NCBI GenBank assembly: GCA_039707465.1
Contig: CM077644.1
Location: 102,129,375 to 102,193,374 of the forward strand
Origin: Rhabdophis nuchalis
Taxonomy: Eukaryota > Chordata > Lepidosauria > Squamata > Natricidae
Reading direction: 5' to 3'
Length of the DNA: 64,000 nucleotides
The notes below the pieces were generated by a model that saw only the letters and a program-made list of their open reading frames with translations, was not told the origin of the DNA and searched no databases. The translations under genes and the position numbers were made by a program. Each line of letters begins with the position of its first letter. The first letter of the stretch is position 1. This document shows, piece by piece, positions 59,261-64,000 of this stretch.

Positions 59261-59295
59261 ATTCTATCTTCATTCTATCTTTAATATGCCATCAT

Positions 59296-59440
59296 CAGAG
59301 GCGGTATTCAGTCAGTTCTCTCCAGTTCGGGTGAACTGGTAGCAACAGTTTTGGGAGGCTCCACCCATCCACCTTGACATAATGCGTAACCTCCTGCGCA
59401 TGTGCAAACCGGTAAGGAAGGTGAGTGAATACCACCGCTG
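59296..59440. mobile_element. 145-bp hAT MITE
   Basis: CAGAGGCGGTATTCAGTCAG and gtgaataccaccgctg form the TIR. The perfect 8-bp duplication gccatcat lies at 59288-59295 and 59441-59448. Confidence 0.92.
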
Positions 59441-59449
59441 GCCATCATA

Positions 59450-60080
59450 CTTCGTCATGATTTTCAAAGATTCGACAGCATAGGAAATTATAGAATAATA
59501 ACACCTTGCCAAAAACTCTTTTTAAAGATTATCAATAAAATAAAAATGGGAGGTTTGGAATGACTGAATAGTCAGCTGAAATTTATAAGAAAGAGATACG
59601 TATACTTACATTAGCTTTTTTTATTTTTGCTATTTGCATGACCCAAGAAATCTGACTGGTATGTCTTATACTATTTCTCATTATACTATTTGTTCAACTA
59701 CAGTAGAAATAAGAAATAACGGTGGGAGCTAAGGTTGGCTCCAGCTTAAAATCTAAGTTACTCTTAAGCAGTCTTTTGGAGTGGGCAGACACAATACATT
59801 TGATAAAATAAAAACATTTTAAAAAAAATTAAAATTAAATACTGTTCTAAAAGTTTCTGAGAATGACAATCAGAGGATCACCTGATTCTGTATTATAATA
59901 TGCCAAGTTTGTAGTTCTAGAAGAATATGATAGTCACATAGTCAATATACGAAATTATTAGAAGCTTGTTTTGATTTTGCCAGTTTGAAAAAGGTTGAGT
60001 TTCAGTACAACATAATATTAATTTACTGAAAATTATTTGCCTTGCTCTCCCCCGTTTACCATCAAAATTTTATTTTGCCA
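59450..60080. other. Unassigned AT-rich intronic sequence
   Basis: Nothing recognised. Confidence 0.4.
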
Positions 60081-60234
60081 CTAGCTATACCCGGCCACGC
60101 GTTGCTGTGGCCCACTCTGGTTAAATGGCCAACCAATCTGTGTGTAGATCTACACCTGCACACATACACACAACCACCATATAAGCCCCACCATATAACC
60201 CCCAACCCCCAAATACCTACTGCATTTCTCCTTC

Positions 60235-60567
60235 TATCTAACCCTCTACCTACCTACCTACTGTAATTCTTCCTTTCTCCCTCTACCTACCTACCTACCT
60301 ACCTACCTACTGTATTTCCCCCTCTCCATCCCTCTACCTACCTACCTACTATATTTCTCCCTCTCTCTCTATTGCTCTACCTACCTACCTACCTACCTAC
60401 CTTCTGTATTTCTCACTATCTATACACCTACCTACCTACCTACAGTATTTCTCCCTCTCTGTCTATCCCTCTTACCTACCTACTATATTCCTTGCTTTCT
60501 CCCTCTACCTACCTACCTACCTACCCACTGTATTTCTCCCTCTCTATCTATCCCTCTACCTACCTAC
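60235..60567. repeat. CCTA-rich minisatellite, part 1
   Basis: Units of several CCTA repeats followed by ctgtatttctccctctctat and similar pyrimidine-rich linkers; reverse complement of the array at 42492-42915. Confidence 0.92.
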
Positions 60568-60751
60568 CAGTGGTGGGTTTCTGCAGGCTTGCACCTACTC
60601 GCGAGAGCCGGTTGGTGAAATTTAGAGAACCGGTGAGAGGGGGTTCCACCGGCGTACCTGGAAGTAAATCTGGCCCGCCGCTGCCAGTGACCCAACGGGA
60701 AGGAAAGGAAAGGAAAGGAAGGGAAGGAAAGAAGGGAGGGAGGGAGGGAGG

Positions 60752-60809
<58 letters not shown>

Positions 60810-60998
60810 AAGAAAGAAAGAAAGAAAGATCACAATTGAGTCCAAAATTTTGGTTGCTAAGCAAGAGCATTGTTAAATGAGTTTCACCACATTTTAAAAG
60901 GTGGCCACTCCCACCCTGTCACATGACTGCCAAGCCATGCCCACAAAATAGGCCACAACTACAGAGTAGGTTCTAAAAAAATTTGAAGCCCACCACTG
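60568..60998. mobile_element. 431-bp hAT element carrying a GA-rich microsatellite
   Basis: CAGTGGTGGGTTTCTG at the left and gaagcccaccactg at the right. Flanks ctacctac on both sides are perfect but lie in the CCTA array, so they are weak evidence. Internal 'gagagccggttggtgaaatt' resembles other CAGTGGTGGG elements. Confidence 0.8.
60695..60828. repeat. (GGAAA)n(GGGA)n(GA)n(GAAA)n microsatellite
   Basis: Successive purine tracts; produces Ser-Leu and Arg-Glu artefact peptides. Confidence 0.95.
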
Positions 60999-61186
60999 CT
61001 ACCTACCTACTGTATTGCTCCCTATCTATCAATCCCCTACCTACCTATATACCTACCTACCTACCTACTATATTTCTTCCTTTCTCCTTCTACCTACCTA
61101 CCTACCTACCTACCTACCTACCTACCTACCTACCTACCTACCTACTGTATTTCCCCCTCTCTAACTATCCCTCTATCTACCTACCT
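60999..61186. repeat. CCTA-rich minisatellite, part 2
   Basis: Continuation of the array after the hAT insertion, including about fifteen consecutive CCTA units near 61090-61145. Confidence 0.93.
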
Positions 61187-61906
61187 ACTGTAATACAATA
61201 ATACAATAGCAGAGTTGGAAGGGACCTTGGAGGTCATCTAGTCCAACTCCCTGCCTAGGCAGGAAGCCCTATACCCATGATGGTGAACCTATGGCACGGG
61301 TGCCACAGGTGGCACACGGAACCATTTCTTAGGCCACGCAAGGCATTGTCCTGTCAGCTTCAGTGTGTATATGTGCCCTGGCCAGCTGATTTAGGCATTG
61401 TTTTGAGGCCATTTTTTGCCCTCTGGAGGTGGGGGAAGGCTGTTTTCACCCTCCCCAGGCTCCTATAAAGCCTCTGGAGCCTGGGGAGGACGTTAAAAGC
61501 ATGCCAAATGCAGGGGGTCATGCACATAGTATTATGGATGTGGCACACCTGTGCACATTGTCCCTGCACTTCCCCTGTTTTTGGCACGCAAGCCAAAAAA
61601 GGTTAGCCATCACTCCCTATACCATTTCAGACAAATGGCTATCCAACATCTTCTTGAAGACTTGCAGTGTTGGGGCATTCACAACTTCTGGAGGCAAGCT
61701 GTTCCGCTGGTTAATAGTTCTCACTGCCAGGAAATTTCCCCTCAATTCTAAGTTGCTTCTCTCCTTGATTAGTTTCCACCCATTGCTTCTTGTTCTGCCC
61801 TCAGGTGCTTTGGAGAATAGCTTGACTTCCTCTTCTTTGTGGCAACCCCTGAGATATTGGAAGGCTACTCTTCGGTCTCCCCTAGTCCCTCTTTTATTAA
61901 ACTGTA
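61187..61906 (-). mobile_element. CR1 LINE 3' end, split by a hAT element, inside the Helitron
   Basis: Low end is the CR1 tail (tgtaatacaataatacaata), then 'gcagagttggaagggacctt'. After the hAT insertion it continues 'gacaaatggctatccaacat' to 'cctagtccctcttttattaa', where it is truncated. Confidence 0.87.
61275..61614. mobile_element. 340-bp hAT element inside CR1 inside Helitron
   Basis: Ends CCATGATGGTGAACCTATGG and 'aaaaggttagccatcact'. The perfect 8-bp duplication ccctatac lies at 61267-61274 and 61615-61622. Confidence 0.88.
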
Positions 61907-61951
61907 TTTCTCCCTCTCTTTCTATTCCCCTATCAACCTACCTACTGTAAT

Positions 61952-62323
61952 ACAATAATACAATAGCAGAGTTGGAAAGGACCTTGGAGGTCATCTAATC
62001 CAACCCCTCTGCTCAATCAGGAGACCCTATACAATGTCAGACAAATGGTTTTCCAGTCTCTTCTTAAAAACACATCCAGTGTTGGGGCATCCATAACTTC
62101 TGGTGGTAAGCTGTTCCGCTGGTTAATAGTTTTAACTGCCAGGAAATTTCCCCTTAGTTCTAAGTTGCTTCTCTCCTTGATTAGTTTCCACCCATTGCTT
62201 CCTGTTCTGCCCTCAGGTGATTTGGAGAATAGTTTGACTTCCTCTTCTTTTTGGCAATCCTTGAGATATTGGAAGGGTGCTATCATGTCTCCCCTAGTCC
62301 CTCTTTTATTAAACTGTATTTCT
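61952..62323 (-). mobile_element. Second CR1 3' end inside the Helitron
   Basis: Same tail (tgtaatacaataatacaata), same truncation point (cctagtccctcttttattaa then actgtatttct) and same orientation as 61187-61906, but without the hAT insertion. Confidence 0.88.
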
Positions 62324-62659
62324 TCCTCTCTCTCTCTCTATGGGCCACCTGGGAGTTTGCTATCCCAGTGCCTTTTTGGCCCTAAGAGCCCATACTGAGG
62401 AAATGACTGTTGAGTCATTGGCTGAGGAAATGACTGTTGGTGGGAGGAGTTACAGGGAGGTAAAAACATTTTCAGTGGGTACATTTTACATGTGTGTACC
62501 TTGCACACGATACACGTGTGCTAGGCACAAAATGAATAGGTATTCTATTATCAGAAGTCCTTGGCAACATTGTGTCAAAATTTGAGGCAGATCAGTTCAG
62601 TAGTTTTTGAGATTAGTGGATTCGTACAAACTATTTTACATTTTTATTTATATAGATTC

Positions 62660-62890
62660 CTCCAGGAAGTTAACAACCATGCCTGGACATCACTTCAAAG
62701 TTTGCTGAAGCTATGGTTTGAAGTGAGTTTTCCAATGATGGTTAAGGGAGAAGGTTTGTGTTAATCATTCCTTGTGTCAGTACATATGTAATGCAGAAGA
62801 AGGAAGGAGGAAAGGAAAGAGAACAAGAACATGATGGAGAAGGAGAAGGACAGGTTTTAACCTATCAATGAGAGGAGAAAAGAAGCAACA
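62660..62890. other. Unassigned intronic sequence with a GA-rich stretch
   Basis: 62795-62850 is purine-rich (gaaggaaggaggaaaggaaa). Nothing else recognised. Confidence 0.4.
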
Positions 62891-62894
62891 TTCC

Positions 62895-62990
62895 CCAAGA
62901 CTTTAATAAGTATAAGTATAAATATAATCTTTATTGTCATTGTACTTAAATACAACGAAATTTAATGTTTGATTTGCAAACTCTGATTTA
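62895..62990 (-). mobile_element. Rex1/L2-like LINE 3' terminus
   Basis: Reversed, it reads 'attaaatttcgttgtattta', 'agtacaatgacaataaagat' and a tatactt-type tail, the same end as 20337-20399. Confidence 0.65.
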
Positions 62991-62994
62991 AAAT

Positions 62995-63483
62995 AAGACA
63001 GATTAATATCTACATTAGACAGCATTCACACACTGCAAAAAAGATATCCTTTCCGATCTATCCTTTCCATTATTTAAGTCATGTGTTTATTTATTCTGTT
63101 CTTACTACAAATGAAAATAGAAAGTGAAGGAGGGAAACTGCCCATCTAACGGAAATCATTTAATGAAACCATCGTTTACTGTCAACAATGAGATTATGTC
63201 TATCATTATGAAGATTTCTGGAAATCTGAACATCTTTGAAAAGGATGATGTGGCAAATAGATATACTCTAAAATTCACTTTCTTCCAACAAAAAGCATTT
63301 CTTGTATCTGGAGCAAACATTACTAAATGAGATACATTATCTGGCTTAGAATGCTTCCACAAAACCAATAATCATAAATGCCTTTTTAATAAAAGAAAAT
63401 AGAGCAAATTCTTATTTTCATGGCATTATAATTTCTGTCTTTGTAACGATAGATGAATGTTAGATCAAAATACCTATTGTGTA
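62995..63483. other. Unassigned intronic sequence
   Basis: Nothing recognised; short open frames only. Confidence 0.4.
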
Positions 63484-63874
63484 CAGGTAGTCCTTGACTT
63501 AAAATGGTTTATTTAGTGACCATTCAAAATTACAACGGCACTGAAAAAGTGACTTATGTCCATTTTTCACACTTATGAGCATTGCAGCATCCCCATGGTC
63601 ACCTGATCAAAATTTGGATACTTGGCAACTGGTTGGTATTTATGACAGTTGCAGTGTTTCAGAGTCATGTGATCACCTTTTGCAACCTTCTGACGAGCAA
63701 AATCAATGGAGAAGCCAGATTCACTTAAAACCATGGTATTAACTTAACAACCGCAGTGATTCACTTAATAAATGTGGCAAGAAAAGTCATAAAATGGGGC
63801 AAAACTCAACAAATTTGTCCCTTAGCAACATAAATTTTGGGCTCAATTCTGGTCATAAGTTGAGGACTACTTTG
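63484..63874 (+). mobile_element. TIR MITE, 'GTCCTTGACTTA' family
   Basis: caggtagtccttgacttaaa at the left and 'gtcataagttgaggactac' at the right. The interior 'gagtcatgtgatcacctttt' and 'gcaaccttctgacgagcaaa' is collinear with 9214-9609 and 46284-46662. Confidence 0.83.
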
Positions 63875-64000
63875 TATATCAAAGTGAGTTTTGTGATTGG
63901 TTGGCGTTTATCTTTGATCAGCTAATTAGTATTTTAAATCGTTTTTTTTTAAATAAAGTTTATTCTATTGTATAAACAGAATCACATAAAATGAGAATTA

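Larger units (their letters stand above)
60081..62656 (-). mobile_element. Helitron with nested insertions, 2.6 kb
   Basis: On the minus strand it begins TCTATATAAATAAAAATG after an A (near 62656) and ends TATAGCTAG before a T (60081). The 3' hairpin is ggccacagcaacgcgtggcc. The first ~100 bases match the Helitron at 42040. Inside are CCTA-type arrays, a hAT element (60568-60998), two CR1 tails (61187 and 61952) and a hAT element within the first CR1. No Rep/helicase coding seen. Confidence 0.88.
16679..64000 (-). other. NR5A2: NR5A2 upstream intron (partial, runs off the window)
   Basis: From the acceptor at 16679-16681 to the right edge there is no recognisable NR5A2 exon on the minus strand, so this is inferred to be a single intron of at least 47 kb. 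It holds nearly all the transposons listed below. The inference fails if a short or alternative exon was missed by eye. Confidence 0.7.

Noticed and set aside
60372..60870. Open frames of 82-155 codons rich in Ser-Leu or Arg-Glu
   Set aside because: They are produced by the CCTA and GA microsatellites.
60999..61186. Telomere-like repeats
   Set aside because: The unit is CCTA, not CCCTAA, and it belongs to the Helitron minisatellite.

Overview
This is vertebrate nuclear DNA, most likely from a squamate reptile and probably a snake. The repeat content supports this: squamate-type tRNA-derived SINEs, CR1/L3-type LINE fragments, many short hAT-type MITEs, Helitron ends and long GATA/GGAT microsatellites. 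I see no bacterial, viral or organellar genes.

The only host gene I can support is NR5A2 (liver receptor homolog-1, LRH-1), on the minus strand. Two consecutive ligand-binding-domain exons are visible. One lies at 16559-16678 (40 codons). The next lies at 5488-5635 (49 codons plus one base, the penultimate coding exon by comparison with the human gene). Both have canonical splice sites, and the reading phase is continuous across the 10.9-kb intron between them. The last coding exon (helices 9-12 and AF-2) is not visible and should lie left of base 1. Upstream exons (DNA-binding domain, hinge, start of the LBD) should lie right of base 64000. Bases 16679-64000 are therefore one large intron, and most other open frames here are repeat shadows or chance.

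Region by region. 1-5487 (last intron): an old MIR-like SINE, GATA and GGAT arrays, and a dead L3/CR1-type LINE. 5636-16558 (intron): a CR1 tail split by a palindromic hAT MITE, a GATA/GGAT array, a TIR MITE and several SINEs. 16679-37600: L3/CR1 LINE pieces (the longest at 24.4-26.2 kb), Rex1/L2-like LINE ends, Sauria-type SINEs and a dense set of hAT MITEs with 8-bp target duplications. 38-42 kb is repeat-poor. 42.0-43.0 kb is a Helitron with a GGTA-rich minisatellite. 44-52 kb mixes CR1 tails, hAT elements, TIR MITEs and two unexplained low-repeat stretches. 54.2-56.7 kb is a 2.4-kb hAT element of the MER91/Tip100 look, carrying a GC-rich array. 57-64 kb holds SINE, LINE and hAT fragments, a U2 snRNA fragment and a second Helitron (60.1-62.7 kb) filled with nested insertions.

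The genes do not form an operon or pathway; this is one gene with transposon-filled introns. The most interesting material is structural: hairpin MITEs, insertions sharing one target site, Helitrons with internal tandem arrays, and a probable duplication of a CR1 tail inside one Helitron. I did not find a convincing new functional system. Repeat family names come from recall of termini and encoded motifs, not from a database search.
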